Shown: positions 6,701 through 7,004 of the stretch, piece by piece
Layout of the letters: each line of letters opens with the position of its first letter
Position numbering within the stretch: position 1 is the first letter of the stretch
Source: DATJLY01 sp035518375
GTDB taxonomy: Bacteria; Pseudomonadota; Alphaproteobacteria; ATCC43930; CGMCC-115725
Reading direction: 5' to 3'
Length of the DNA stretch: 7,004 bases
NCBI GenBank assembly: GCA_035518375.1
Contig: DATIXQ010000001.1
Coordinates: 1-7,004, forward strand
Made by a program: the position numbers and the translations under genes
Notes under the pieces: generated by a model
Seen by the model: the letters and a program-made list of their open reading frames with translations, nothing else
Told to the model about the DNA's origin: nothing
The model's database searches: none

Positions 6701-7004
6701 GGTTCCTCCGCGCGATCTCGTAAAGCGCCACCGCCGCTGCGTTCGACACATTGAGAGGGGCGCGTCCCTGCGTCGGCAGCCGGGCCAGGAAATCGCAATG
6801 CTCGCGCGTCAGGCGCCGGAGTCCGCCGCCCTCGGCGCCGAGGATGAGCACTACGCGATCCGGCAGATCGAGTTGCGCCAGCTCCTGCTCCGCTTGGGCT
6901 TCGAGACCGACGCACCAGAATCCCGCCGCCTTCGCGCGCTCGAGCGCGCGCGCGAGGTTGCCGGCGCGCACAAGCGGCATGGTCTCGAGCGCGCCCGACG
7001 CGGC
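6693..7004 (-). CDS. rlmB: SpoU/TrmH family rRNA 2'-O-methyltransferase, RlmB-like (C-terminal part only)
   Basis: Only the last 103 residues are in the window; the frame runs open through the window edge, so the N-terminal substrate-binding domain and motif 1 are missing from view. RlmB uses S-adenosylmethionine to methylate the ribose of G2251 in the peptidyl-transferase loop of 23S rRNA. The fragment begins AASGALETMPLVRAGNLARAL, matching the family block ASAGA.E..P..RV.NLAR. Motif 2 is at residues 54-71 (LGAEGGGLRRLTREHCD) and motif 3 at 83-96 (PLNVSNAAAVALYE); together these form the trefoil knot that binds the cofactor. The loop before motif 3 (TQGRAP, then LNVS) looks one residue shorter than in RlmB sequences I recall. 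An ATG at 6980 is internal to the domain and is not the start. Other SpoU members such as TrmH are possible, but motif wording and the NLAR block favour RlmB. It is followed at once, with 8 bases of overlap, by the Nudix gene. Confidence 0.9.
   Translation of the reverse strand, partial: AASGALETMPLVRAGNLARALERAKAAGFWCVGLEAQAEQELAQLDLPDRVVLILGAEGGGLRRLTREHCDFLARLPTQGRAPLNVSNAAAVALYEIARRNRD
6705..6709 (-). promoter_or_regulatory. Ribosome binding site of the Nudix gene
   Basis: On the minus strand GGAGG (continuing as GGAGGAACC) precedes the GTG at 6700 by four bases. It lies within the last codons of the upstream methyltransferase gene and supports the GTG start and translational coupling. 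Confidence 0.65.

Noticed and set aside
6233..6754. 173-codon plus-strand open frame opposite the Nudix gene
   Set aside because: The minus strand encodes an exact Nudix box and an RlmB end here; the plus-strand product is a charged shadow peptide without a recognisable domain.

Overview
The window is GC-rich chromosomal DNA. Its codon choice and protein sequences point to an alphaproteobacterium, most likely of the Rhizobiales/Hyphomicrobiales (Bradyrhizobium- or Rhodopseudomonas-like lineages). Three things suggest this: the contiguous prkA-yeaH-spoVR gene order, an orphan substrate-binding protein of the ABC_sub_bind family that is expanded in those bacteria, and the style of the RlmB and Nudix proteins. 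This placement is inference; no rRNA or other marker gene is present.

Positions 1-4811 (+ strand) hold a tight three-gene operon: the AAA+ serine protein kinase PrkA (only the first few codons lost at the window edge), the YeaH/DUF444 protein with a von Willebrand factor A (vWA) fold, and a SpoVR/YcgB-family protein. The gaps are 29 nt and 1 nt. In enterobacteria yeaG (prkA) and yeaH are adjacent and respond to stationary phase and nitrogen starvation, while the spoVR homologue ycgB lies elsewhere. Here all three are joined, which argues that they act in one pathway. The biochemical role of the set is poorly understood, so this is the most interesting part of the window.

Positions 4812-6214 (+ strand) follow with two exported proteins: an orphan ABC-type substrate-binding protein with a Tat-like signal sequence, then a small secreted protein with two cysteines and no recognised family. 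A short GC-rich hairpin in the 48-nt gap after spoVR may partly separate these genes from the operon.

Positions 6239-7004 (- strand) face the other genes tail to tail. They hold the C-terminal 103 residues of a SpoU/TrmH-family 23S rRNA 2'-O-methyltransferase (RlmB-like; its N-terminus lies beyond the window) and a Nudix hydrolase that overlaps it by 8 nt, so the two are probably translationally coupled.

Coding density is close to complete; no intergenic gap exceeds 50 nt. I see no RNA genes, mobile elements, CRISPR arrays or long repeats. The operon appears conserved rather than new. What is worth a second look is its unexplained mechanism and the pairing of an AAA+ ATPase with a vWA protein.
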